Origin: Calendula officinalis
Lineage: Eukaryota > Streptophyta > Magnoliopsida > Asterales > Asteraceae
Reading direction: 5' to 3'
DNA length: 64,000 nucleotides
Assembly (NCBI GenBank): GCA_963853835.1
Contig: OY970825.1
Span: 27,032,835-27,096,834 of the forward strand
Part shown: positions 1-10,400 of the stretch, in pieces
How positions within the stretch are numbered: the first letter of the stretch is position 1
Layout of the letters: the number at the start of each line of letters is the position of its first letter
Notes under the pieces: generated by a model
Databases searched by the model: none
Seen by the model: the letters and a program-made list of their open reading frames with translations, nothing else
Told to the model about the DNA's origin: nothing
Program-made: the position numbers and the translations under genes

Positions 1-80
1 CACATGAACTCATGAGTATACAGGTGTGTTTTTTTATTAACAAAACACATATTTAAAACAAAAGATGTTACAACTTATGC

Positions 81-294
81 TATTGTATGTAGTGTACTTC
101 AAAACTTACATTTTGATGTATTAAACTTCCTAAACTTACATTTTGATGTACTTTACATCAAACAGTATAAAATGATGTAAATCAGTTACATAAAAATGTT
201 AATAAAAAAGTTAATTCCGTCAAAAAGTTAAGTTACAAAAATTTATTACATCAAAAGGTAAGTTTTGAAGTACGAATGTACAATACATACAATA
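81..294. mobile_element. small MITE-like inverted repeat (TA-flanked)
   Basis: The two ends are inverted copies of one another: the left end reads TATTGTATGTAGTGTACTTC and the right end, reverse-complemented, begins TATTGTATGTATTGTAC and then also reaches the block GTACTTCAAAACTTAC. A TA dinucleotide sits at each outer edge, which would fit a Tc1/mariner-type target duplication. There is no coding capacity. A related inverted repeat lies in the thaumatin-like intron at 48345-48530. Superfamily assignment is an inference. Confidence 0.45.
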
Positions 295-502
295 ACAAAA
301 CGTGTATAGTTAAATACATTCTAGTGTTATTTGCCTTTTATAATTTAAATGACTATATTTTAATTTTTAACAAATTCTGTAAGGAACCCTTGTAGCTTGG
401 TGTTCTCTTAACTTCCATTTGTCACATTATATTGGTGGTATCAGAAGGAGTTCATGATAACAACATGTGGCGTTTAATGGCAACGGTACAACTTTCCTTC
501 TA

Positions 503-529
<27 letters not shown>
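503..529. repeat. (AC)n microsatellite
   Basis: A perfect AC dinucleotide run is followed about 25 bases later by a shorter TG run (near 553-562), so the pair could fold into a hairpin. It lies in presumed intron or intergenic DNA just upstream of the first coding exon seen in the window. Confidence 0.9.
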
Positions 530-535
<6 letters not shown>

Positions 536-635
536 TATATTTATTATATAAATGTGTGTGTGAGTGTTTGATTATAAAGCATTACTTGCATCTCAAGAAA
601 CTGCCTTTAATGTTTTTCTTTTTTTCGATTGACAG

Positions 636-1081
636 GTGGATTTATTAAAACATAGCATACCTGACCCATCCTCGTTGTCACTTTCACATCCACAGAGCTC
701 TAATTCGGGACACGATAAAGAAATTAAAGATAAAATTCAGGAAGTTGGTGAAGAATACATGGCTTCCCCTGTTTTTGTTCACACAAAGTGAGTTCGGTTC
801 ATTTAAGCTAATTTTGACAAAAACATTTGTCAGAATTAAAATGATTAATGGATAATGAATACTATGTTATTGTTTGCAGGCTTCATGAACAAGATATTGC
901 TCCCAATTATCTTGTACAAGTAAAAGAAGCACTTAATCACTATTTTAGCTCAACTTCATTCAACAAACAGAAATATCAAAATGTGGGTCCCACTGATCCC
1001 AAGTCGTTTTTTATCCCATCTAAATTTGACACGGAAGCCTACGAGAGTTATTATTCTTCTTTGTGGAAACTACGGGATGAG
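636..1081 (+). CDS. two exons of an unrecognised gene (partial)
   Basis: Exons 636-787 and 880-1081 join in frame. The first follows an acceptor (GACAG) and ends at GTGAGT; the second follows TTTGCAG and ends at GGTATC. Together they encode about 118 residues, acidic and hydrophilic at first, then a segment rich in Phe, Tyr and Lys (for example NHYFSSTSFNKQKY and KFDTEAYESYYSSLWKLRDE). A tiny in-frame exon may follow at 1269-1285 (before GTAAGT), and a further one at about 1357-1504 that ends in TGA. No start codon is visible, so upstream exons would lie left of the window or be missing. I do not recognise the family. A truncated gene copy is as likely as a living gene. Confidence 0.5.
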
Positions 1082-1285
1082 GTATCTATCTCTATATTTC
1101 TCATGTGTGTAAAAATTATACTGCTTTTTATAAATAATTATCGTGTAAAATATGATGACATTATACTTCAACAACAATATACTTTTTGAGTAAAAAAAAT
1201 GTAAAATCCTTTTAAGTCAGTCCTCCTAATTAGATAGATAATAACATGCGTTATTATCTTCTTGTTAGGAGGATATTGCCAACAT

Positions 1286-2014
1286 GTAAGTCCACGTCAC
1301 CAAGGTGCCACATCATCAATTTTTAGTTTCAAATACGACTGACTACCTAAATCAAGACACGAATCCGCTAATCATTTTGCAATTTTGGATTCAGATTTTA
1401 ACAATGAGCAGTCCGTCATTTTCAAGAACAGTTTCGGAGAGAGATTGGCTAAAAAACTCAGGCAAGATATGGGAACTAGTCAAGAACTCATTAACCATTT
1501 CTGACTACTGTAGGACACTACAAAATTCAGGCTTATTTAAAAGATGATTATCGTATGTTTCTTAATGTCAAACAGACCCTAAAATTGTTTCCATTACTTT
1601 ACAAAAACAGTTACCATCGCAAACTTATGTTCAACTTTTTGTCAAATGACGCAAATCATGCCATGCATTGCACCCAATATTCATACATAGCTCATATTTT
1701 AGCACCAAAAATTCAAAGTGAATTTGTTGTAAAACAGTAACTACACTTTGAAAAGTTTCAAAATTCTTGCTTATTTTATAGCAAAAATAACAATGGATCT
1801 TTATCTTTAACCATACATCCATCTAATCGGTTACTCCATCATCACCTCTGTGGAAGCCTCTGTAACTTATTTCCTTTTGTTCCTACCTACAAAGTTATAT
1901 GTAATGTAGTGTCAGATTGTTTGGTCAAGAGGTTAGTACTAGAGAATGGGTTTTGAGTACATGACTGAATTTATAGGTTTCTTTAATCCCATTTCAAAAC
2001 CCCAAACCCATTAA
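1286..2014. other. intergenic stretch, no clear gene
   Basis: Apart from the possible exon at about 1357-1504 and a weak coding-like stretch near 1517-1740, I see no supported gene. The segment ends at the 3' end of the minus-strand gene that follows. Confidence 0.5.
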
Positions 2015-2706
2015 CTAGAGCAAAGAAACAAGAGGTTTGAATTGTAAAGAATGTGTACCTTTCTTGTCCTTTTTGATCGCTCGCTTTGATTTGATTTTTA
2101 CACTCTTTTTCATGTGAAATTTCACTGGAGATTTATTACTGGCTTCTTGAGATGATGCCCCTGATGCTATAAACATAAACGTACAATAGTAAGATATACA
2201 TAAGTAATCAACTTGATTTTAGTTGAGCTGAGCTCGGATTCAGCCCGATTACACTAATATTTTAATTTCCACTACTAAAAGGTTCATAATATATGTATTA
2301 GGTTATAATTCATGTCAATCAACAATCACTATTATTTAGGTTAGAACATAGAAAATTAGAAAGAGACAGTAGATACGTACCATCAGCAACAGCCATCTCG
2401 ATATCTTCCATGGTAATTAGCCCCTTTTCTACAGCTTCTTTCTGGTCCTGTTCAATTTTCAGTAATTACCAATTCAATTACTCATGTAATCAAGCAATTT
2501 TGTTAAAACAAGACTATATGTTACATAAACACGACTTGAAATACCCGGCGCCATTTCTTCATGAGCTTTTGCTTACGCTTGCCGGACATAGTGGTGTTTT
2601 GGGGTTTATGCTTCACTTTTCCGGTATAAGGATCACCGTGCACAGCTCGTTTGCGCTCGGCGATGGCGGCTCTCCGCCGCTTCTGTACCACGTTGAAGAC
2701 GGCCAT
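2015..2706 (-). CDS. small basic nucleolar-type protein, three exons
   Basis: On the minus strand, exons 2706-2545, 2447-2381 and 2166-2015 join in frame to give about 126 residues. All borders are GT-AG. The N-terminus is strongly basic (MAVFNVVQKRRRAAIAERKR), followed by a second basic block (SGKRKQKLMKKWRR), a short acidic stretch (EKGLITMEDIEMAVAD) and a Lys-rich tail (KFHMKKSVKIKSKRAIKKDK). This matches a family of short, uncharacterised plant proteins with nuclear/nucleolar-type charge. The stop used here is the first in-frame one. A further splice at the GTACAC near 2059 would change only the last dozen or so residues. An Ac-like hAT element ends 81 bp upstream of the ATG, so it sits in the promoter. 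Confidence 0.75.
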
Positions 2707-2786
2707 TACGGTATTTTTGAAGCTCCGGCAGTTATTAGGGTTTTGGTTGGTTATTTGACGCTGAAAATTTTAGCCACAGGTATTAG

Positions 2787-3319
2787 TAGGTGTGTACGTT
2801 CGCTTGTTTTCGGTTTGATAGTGTTAATCGGTTTTTTAAAATATTTTTGAACAATCAATATTCAAACCAAATTAATTAAAATCAAACCAAACCAATTAAA
2901 TAAGTAATCAGGTTATTTGGTTCGGTTCTCCATAAAACCAAATAAGCGAGTGATTAATAAAAGATAATTATCCTTAATATTATTAAAAGTTAATAAATCA
3001 TTCACACCAAATGTTGTAAAATAATAACAATAAAATGAATGATTCTATCGTGATTTTGGTTGAAATTTTCAAATGAGTGAAAGTTTTTATGGTATGAGAT
3101 ATAATATATATATAAATAAATTAAGTCATTTACTTTTATTTGGGTTATTCGGGTGTACACCGAATAAGAATTTAGAATCCAAATCCAAACCGTAAACCCG
3201 AATGTGAATTCGGTTACACCCAGAAACCCGAACCAAACCCAAATAAGCCAGACCCGTTTTACCCAATATCATTTGGTTCGATTGGTTTTTCGGGTCAAAC
3301 CGTCTAATGAACACCCCTA
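2787..3319. mobile_element. non-autonomous Ac-like hAT element
   Basis: The element starts TAGGTGTGTACGTTCG and its other end, reverse-complemented, starts TAGGGGTGTTCATTAG. It is flanked by a perfect 8-bp direct repeat, GGTATTAG, at 2779-2786 and 3320-3327. TAGGG-type ends with 8-bp duplications are characteristic of the Ac branch of hAT transposons. The interior is AT-rich with many GGTTCGGTTT-type subterminal repeats in both orientations and no transposase. It inserted in the promoter of the basic-protein gene at 2015-2706. Confidence 0.8.
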
Positions 3320-3327
3320 GGTATTAG

Positions 3328-4182
3328 TTAACTGTTATATTTAGTCCTTTGTAAGTTACATATACGGTCCTCAGGTTTGGGTCAAAATTTGGTTCTGATA
3401 TCTTAATATGTAGATTAACATTAATAGTCCCTAAAACATGTTTGAAACTAACTTTAACCTACAAACCTATAGATCGAATGACACACTACCACAAGCTCTC
3501 AAACGCTTAATTTCTTAGCGGAAGACAAAATACTTAGCACACGCACTAGAAAGTATAAATGTTTACCTAAAGTGAATCGGTGAAGTAAATGTGATGTATT
3601 TACTTATCTATTATAATAGATTTTCATTTAATGCTTCAACTACTAAGATATGTACAACATACAATACGTGAAATATCTGAGTAGTAACTTATCTTATTGG
3701 GCAATAACAACATTTTATACTTTTAATCATTTTGTCAACTCTGCATAAGGTATGGATGTTAATAAAGCAATCCATATTTGTACTTTTCTCGTCTCTTACA
3801 ATACCTTAAAGCATATTAGATTTAAGAGTGTTGTTATCATATCCTATAAAATCCTTGTATGTAATCTTCATTAAGATAAGATTTTCTAACTATTGTTCTT
3901 CACTTGATATGATGACACTCGTAAATGGAACAGATTTCACATCATAGGAATAAGTCTTTTTACAATATTCAAGTTTTGGTATTCTGAAATAATATCTTGA
4001 ACTTGTTTATTAGACGATGAAGAACTGTTATACAACTTCCAGTATTCTAAAATAATATCTTGAACTTGTTTATTAGATGATGAGAAACTATTATAATAAA
4101 CTAAATATAATGTTTGTTGATAACTAACACCAAGTATATTTTGTTTCGTCAAATATCATATTATAAGACTAACAATCCCTGT
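3328..4182. other. intergenic, AT-rich, no gene seen
   Basis: No exon-like structure is visible. It includes a duplicated block: about 35 bp beginning near 3980 (core AATAATATCTTGAACTTG) recur about 63 bp later near 4044, covering 3979-4094. Confidence 0.6.
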
Positions 4183-4485
4183 AGATACCTTTTTCGGATG
4201 TTTTTAACGTTTTTATTTTCAACTTTTTACATTTAATTGTACTGCATTATTTTTGTACAAAGATATGTTTGTATAAATGGCAAGACCTGAATAAATTGCA
4301 TTCGTATACATAAATATGCATGTGTTGAAATTTAGTTTGGAGTATAGTTATGCATTTCGAAAATATGTGTAATTCTTGAAAGCAGCAAAATAAGCGTGTC
4401 TGCGTGTGTGTATTATATATACACGTTTCTGGATTAATTATTGACATTTTAATTAAGTTTTTTTCAGGAAATATATATTAAGGAG
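4183..4485. repeat. diverged repeat, copy 1 of 3
   Basis: Shares an ordered set of blocks with 5871-6216 and 6217-6455: a GGACGTTTTTAACG-like start, an ACTTTTAACATTT-like block, AAAGATATGTTTRTRTAAAT, GCATTTCGARAATAT and, in copies 1 and 2, a GT-rich stretch ending in TATTGACATTTTAA. No coding capacity. Probably an old transposon-derived sequence. Confidence 0.6.
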
Positions 4486-4655
4486 TGTTAAATTGTCGCG
4501 CGTTGCTGCGTATATAAACATATACGTTAATAATGAAGTAATGTTGAAATATGGATTTTTGAAACAATAATAGGAAGAACTAAAATTATAACTATTGAAA
4601 TAGAAAAGTTTGTTGATTAAATACGCATTGTACTACCGCTTAATAACGTTAGTTA

Positions 4656-5286
4656 GACGGGTGCCAACAGTAGAAGGGGACGGCGCCGATTGGTTCCGCC
4701 GGTTGGGGTGACCGTTGGCATGGCCCCGCCGGTTGAGCCACGCCGCTTTGAAGACGAGAGCAAGAGGGGAGATCGGTTGGTGCATGTGGGGCCCCTCTCT
4801 GAAAAATAACCATTTGAATAAAAAATGGTAATATTTAAAAAAATTCAAAAAAATTTAAATTTTTTTTAAAAACTTAAACTTTTTACATCTATAAATACCT
4901 ATTCATTTCTTCTATTTTTTTACACGACATTTCACTTTTTTATAATTTCTTTTATTCATGTACTCTTTTTAATTAATGTCTTTTTTTATGCAGTGGTTTT
5001 TTTTTAATTAATGTATTTTTTATGTAATGTCTTTTTTTAATTAATGTATTTTTTTATGTAATGTCTTTTTTTAATTAATGTAATTTATTTTTATTAGTTA
5101 TATGTTTTAGTTAGTTGTATATTTTTATTAGAAAAATAAAGTAAATGGTGGGGCCCAAATTTGGTGAAGAGAAGGGGTGTTGTTGGCATGACTACGTCAA
5201 TTTAATGTTAGTTTGTGTATCTACTGACGTGGCGCTGAGTTGGCAGAAACTGACGGCGTCAGTTGGGTGCACCATTGGGAGCAATC
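4656..5286. mobile_element. PIF/Harbinger-type MITE
   Basis: The ends are imperfect inverted repeats: GACGGGTGCCAACAGT on the left and, reverse-complemented, GATTGCTCCCAATGGT on the right. A 3-bp TTA duplication flanks them at 4653-4655 and 5287-5289. A GC-rich left part and an AT-rich interior, about 631 bp without a transposase, fit a Tourist-like derivative. Related ends occur at 23738, 27035 and 33727. Confidence 0.7.
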
Positions 5287-5289
5287 TTA

Positions 5290-5870
5290 ACAAAAGTACT
5301 ATTAACACTTAGTGTAAGAAACTTTTTTGAAGTTTTGGATTTAGTACACTTAAAATATGTAATTTATATAAAACTTTCTTTAATTTATTTTAGTATAGAA
5401 AAATTTGTATGTCATGTTAATATTAAAACTTTCTTTGTCTAAGAAAAATAAAAAATTTCTCATGTTGGTATTTAATTTATTTTAATTATTACTAAATTTA
5501 TATATAATTTTCTCATAATATTTTAAATATGTAATTTATATAAAAAAACGTTAGCTCAAAAAAGTTTGTACAAAAAAAGTTATGTATAAATTTAGATGTA
5601 TATACAATTTATTTTAATTTAGGGGATAAAAGGAAAAAGTATGAAAATTTAATGTATATAACTGTAAATTTGTCACAGCTTAAGAAAAAGAAGAAAGAAG
5701 GTGGCATGTGCTTGGAATTGAACTCATGTCCTCACCTGAACTTTACACTCAATAAACATCTAGCAAACCACTCGGGCAAGGAAATATATAGTTAATTAAT
5801 TAGCCTGAATTCTATATATAGAAAGAAATTGGCGAACTTTTATTCACTAAGTTGTATGAGGAATTTGAAG
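5290..5870. other. AT-rich intergenic stretch
   Basis: Very AT-rich sequence with no supported gene or element boundary. Around 5690-5780 it becomes less AT-rich but no exon structure is visible. Confidence 0.6.
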
Positions 5871-6216
5871 TTTTAAACATTCAACTCAATCTGGTAGGAA
5901 TAAATATTTTTTGGACGTTTTAAACATTATTTTTATAACTTTTAACATTTTATTGTAATACACTATTTTTGTATAAGGATATATTTATATAAATAACATG
6001 GCCTAAGTAAATCATATATGTATACATAGATATGTATGTGTTAAACTTTATTTTCGGGTATAGTTAATCATTTCGAGAATATTTGTAATTGTTGAAAACA
6101 ACAAAATAAGTGTGTGTGTGCGCGCGCGTGTATGTACACGCCTATGAATGAATTATTGACATTTTAACTTAGTTTTTTAGAAACCATAAAAAATGTCTCG
6201 CGAAATATATATTAAT
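5871..6216. repeat. diverged repeat, copy 2 of 3
   Basis: See the copy at 4183-4485. This copy carries an alternating GT/GC run (6112-6130) that ends in TATGTACACGCC. It is followed directly, head to tail, by the third, shorter copy. Confidence 0.6.
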
Positions 6217-6455
6217 ATGGAGTTTTAAACATTCAAGTTAATTTTTGTAGAAATGAGTAAGAATGTTTTTGGACGTTTTTAACGTTTTTTTACAACTTTT
6301 AACATTTTATAGTAATAAAGCGTTTATATACAAAGATATGTTTATGTAAATGACAAGACTTAAATTAACTGCATCCTTATACCTAGATGTGTATATGTTA
6401 AAATATATTCTGCGAGATAGTGATGCATTTCGAGAATATAAGTAATTATATTGTT
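6217..6455. repeat. diverged repeat, copy 3 of 3
   Basis: Begins with the same GAGTTTTAAACATTCAAG-type start as copy 2 and ends after the GCATTTCGAGAATAT block, so it lacks the GT-rich part of the others. Confidence 0.55.
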
Positions 6456-6606
6456 TAAACGCTTAAGTTGAGACAAGAGTAAAGATATGTATTGTTTCAT
6501 ACAATTTGTGCTTCTTATTTTTTCTTATTTTTCTACTTACTGATTAAAATAAATGTCAAAATTAAAAGATATGATAGATTGTAAAAGAAAAAGTAGATTA
6601 TACATA

Positions 6607-7033
6607 CTAGCAGGGTACCCGCGCAATGCGGCGGCGGGTACCCAGAAATCATATTTCGTGGCGAGCAAGTGTTGTTCGTTTACACGGTAATAATTGTTGC
6701 TAGAAATAAATAATTAAACGGAAATGTGGATTTTGGTAAGAGTTGATTATTTACAGCGTCGTATATTTAATGTTATTGGGTAAAATGTTTTTCGAGTAAC
6801 AGACTTTTGTTATTAAGTGTGGGTGGTGTTACCAAAGTGTAATGTATAGCAAGTGGTTAACACATAGTGATAAGTTAGGAGAGGTCTTGGGTTCGAATCT
6901 TGTTAGCCGCGATTTTTTTTTTTTAAAGTAGAGAACTAACTAACAAAAGTGGAAAGGTCCTTAAAATCAAGTTTAAGGAGCTCCTTAAACTTGCCTAATG
7001 GGGTAGGCCTAAATGCTTTATATAGTAGTAAGA
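6607..7033 (-). mobile_element. short non-autonomous Helitron
   Basis: Read on the minus strand, the element starts TCTTACTACTATATAAAG and ends CTAG, and lies between an A and a T. Just before the CTAG the sequence forms a stem (GGGTACCCGC pairing with GCGGGTACCC) around an 11-nt loop. A 5' TC, a 3' hairpin followed by CTRR, and insertion between A and T without duplication are the marks of Helitrons. The hairpin is only 2 nt from the CTAG, closer than usual. There is no RepHel gene. Confidence 0.6.
6847..6900 (+). promoter_or_regulatory. tRNA-like A and B boxes (possible SINE relic)
   Basis: Within the Helitron, TAGCAAGTGGTTAACAC resembles a Pol III A box and GGTTCGAATCT (6890-6900) matches a B box, about 33 bp apart as in tRNA-derived SINEs. 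A T-run follows at 6913-6924, which could terminate Pol III. No full cloverleaf can be drawn, so this is not called a tRNA gene. Confidence 0.45.
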
Positions 7034-7236
7034 TTATCTTGTGATGAGTACTTTGAATAAGTAACATAAATAAAAAAAATTCTGAGAAAGTAAAATGTTA
7101 AGAACAAAAAGGTGTAAATTGGTTGGTTGAAAATAAAAAATCGTAATTAAGGCTTAAGGGGGGATTCTAGAGAGACCTTTCTTTACACTTGATATTCAAA
7201 ACCCTCGTAACCAAAAAACCTCAGGTCCAGGTGCAG

Positions 7237-7244
7237 TATAAAAA
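7237..7244 (+). promoter_or_regulatory. TATA box of the exportin-1 gene
   Basis: TATAAAAA lies about 190 bp upstream of the ATG at 7431. A pyrimidine-rich leader (TCTTTCTTTCTCCCTCTCT) starts about 40 bp downstream, as expected for the 5' UTR. Confidence 0.6.
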
Positions 7245-7430
7245 GAGAGGGAAACCGACCCGAACCATATCAATTTCAAAGTCTTTCTTTCTTTCTCCCT
7301 CTCTACCATTTCTTGTGCTTCAATCCGAAGCTGTCTTCATTCACCAATTTCTCTGTTCTGTTTTTATTCATTTCTAGGGCTTCCTTTCCTACTCAACTTA
7401 GGGTTTTGAGTTATAATCGGTAAATTTGAT

Positions 7431-10400
7431 ATGGCTGCGGAGAAGCTTAGGGATTTAACTCAACCGATTGATGTTGGTTTACTTGATGCTACTGTTGCTG
7501 CCTTTTATGGCACTGGATCTAAAGAGGAGGTTTGCCCCTATTATTTTAACATTTAAAAAAATATATATAACCGTACGTATATCTGTTTTAGTTCCTTACT
7601 GGAAATGAATTTTTGTTTGTATTTGGCGTTAATTCGCTGTTGCTTTCCTTCACTGCAGTGCATGAAAGTAGTTATATTTTCTGGTTATGCCTGTAGAACA
7701 GACTGTTTTCAGTGTTCAGTAAATAGAAAATTATTACAGAATTGTACTGGTACTTGAGGTTATTGATATAATTGTGATAGTATTGTGTCATTGTTGAAAA
7801 AAAATAATTCTCATTCTCTTAGTAATTACTAATTAGAGATGATAAGCTTCTGATGTCGAGCTGTGTAGCAAAATTTTGAAGTTTCAGTTGCGTTAGCTGT
7901 TTACCTACAATGGGTATTTGTTACATGAAATAAACTATAGGGAAATTAGACTGGTTGGTTATAACTTATAAGACGGTTTTGAAGGAAGTGTACACACTCA
8001 GTATTCCATATGTTTTTGTGCTGCAAAATGCTGAATTTAGTTCAGTTAAGCCAAAATGATGTTCAATCATTTGTGATGTCTCATTTTGTTTGTTGATTTT
8101 GCCATGTTGTAATATTTTATTTATAACGTTTTTTTAACACTTAACAAAACAGAGGACTGCTGCTGATCAAATATTGCGGGAATTGCAAAATAATCCTGAC
8201 ATGTGGCTTCAAGTGGTTCACGTTCTCTCAAACACACAGAACTTGAACACCAAGTTCTTTGCTTTACAGGTCATCATTTTGATTATATCATTTTGGTAGT
8301 TGCTTTTGATGGTAGTCTAATATGCTGATATTCTTTATACAGGTTCTTGAAGGTGTTATAAAGTACAGATGGAATGTTTTACCCGTTGAACAACGAGATG
8401 GAATGAAAAACTATATATCTGATGTTATTGTAAAGGTGTGTGTTCTGTAATTTTGGTTTTAATTGCGACCAATTTAATTAAAAATTTAAAAATTCCTTAT
8501 GTCCAGCTTTCAAGTAACGAGGGTTCATTTCGACAAGAAAGATTGTATGTCAATAAACTTAACATTATATTAGTCCAGGTAATCAATAATTTTGATTATA
8601 TCTTATATTCTATGTTGTACTTGTCTAAATATCATTGACTTTGACGGTTGACTAGTAACTGAATATCTGCATATGCAGATTTTGAAGCATGAATGGCCTG
8701 CCAGGTGGCGCAGCTTCATTCCTGATCTGGTTACAGCAGCAAAAACAAGTGAAACTATTTGTGAGAACTGCATGGCTATACTAAAAGTAAATATTTTATT
8801 CTAACGACATTACTTTCATTTATATTTTTACTTTTTCTAGTTTACGGTGTTAATTATTAAGTATAAATTGTTGTTTCCAGCTTCTAAGTGAGGAGGTTTT
8901 TGATTTTTCAAGGGGTGAAATGACCCAACAGAAAATTAAAGAACTTAAACAATCTTTGAACAGGTAAAAATCTTTTATCTCTGTATTTTGCTTTTGTTTT
9001 TTCATATTTATTTATTTATTTATTTTTATTTTTTTGTGGCGGGAACAGTGAGTTTCAACTCATTCATGAGTTATGCTTATATGTATTATCAGCATCTCAA
9101 AGAACAGAGCTTATTAGGGCTACATTAGCCACATTGCATGCTTTCCTTTCATGGATTCCTTTGGGCTATATTTTTGAGTCTCCACTGGTGTGTAAACTCA
9201 TTAAAATTTTATTTTTTTTAATAAAACTTTGATTGATGTGATGAAATTATATATGTTACAGCTGGAAACACTACTTAAATGTTTCCCTGTGCCAGCATAC
9301 CGGAATCTGACCATTCAATGCTTAACAGAGGTAATGATTAGTTTATCAGAATATTTGGAAATTGTGGATGATTTATTTTGATAATTGTGACTGAATTTGT
9401 TCTTTTTTTCTGTTTGGCACAGGTTGCAGCTCTTAATTTTGGGGATTTTTACAACGTGCAATATGTTAACATGTATAACGTATTTATGGTTCAGTTGCAG
9501 GTATGTGAAATTTAATTTAAACTTGTATCATTCTGTTATTTGTCAAACGGGTTAAATTAAAAAGTTCAGCTATAAGGGGAACGTTGTCGAACCGGTCAAA
9601 GTATATAGTTATTGCCTATAACGCTCTTAATTATTTTAAAATTATATTGAAGCATTAGTTACTTGTAAAAAGGTTTAAAACTAGATACAGGAAATGTTTG
9701 TGTCTGTTTTTAACATACTAAATAGTGCCCAGTTTCAACCTGACCCGTTTTGACTCGTTACAACTTTGTGCTTCTTTCCAGTTGAATTTATTCATGGTTT
9801 TGTTATATTTTTTAGACTGTTCTTCCAACAAATACAAATATACCCAATGCATATAACAATGGATCTAGTGAGGAACAGGTACACATTTGCTTTTCAAGAA
9901 CTCAGTCATTTTTATTATTTATATCTCTGATTCAACTACAATTCTTATTTTATATTCTTTTCAGGCATTTATTCAGAATCTTGCATTATTTTTCACTTCA
10001 TTTTACAAGGCAAGTTCCTTTTTAATGAACCACGTTTCTTTGTCTAATTTCATGTTATTAATGGTCCTTTTTAGCATCTGATTTACTGTTTCTAAACACA
10101 GTTTCATATTCGTGTACTGGAATCTGCACAAGAAAACATCAATTCACTTTTGATGGGCTTAGAATATCTCATAAACATTTCTTATGTCGATGATACAGAG
10201 GTTTTCAAGGTATTTTTTTTCTTTTCAGAACATAATATCCAGTGTTGTAAAACTCGGTAAAAACTCGGCCAAAAATCGCCCAACTCGGTCAATACACGGA
10301 CAACTGGGCCGAACTTGGTCAAACTAGTTAAAACCCGGTCAAGCTCGGTCTTTTATTATTATTATTATATTTTTATTTTTTTGTTAGGGTTTAAAGGGAA

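Noticed and set aside
503..562. CRISPR-like or structured RNA from the AC/TG repeats
   Set aside because: A simple microsatellite pair in a plant genome; no spacers or conserved structure.
4633..4848. 71-residue minus-strand reading frame
   Set aside because: Overlaps the left end of the PIF/Harbinger MITE and has no homology that I recognise.
6847..6900. tRNA gene
   Set aside because: A- and B-box-like sequences occur but no acceptor stem or anticodon arm can be formed.
7189..7377. 62-residue reading frame upstream of exportin-1
   Set aside because: Lies over the exportin-1 TATA box and 5' UTR; not a conserved upstream ORF as far as can be judged.
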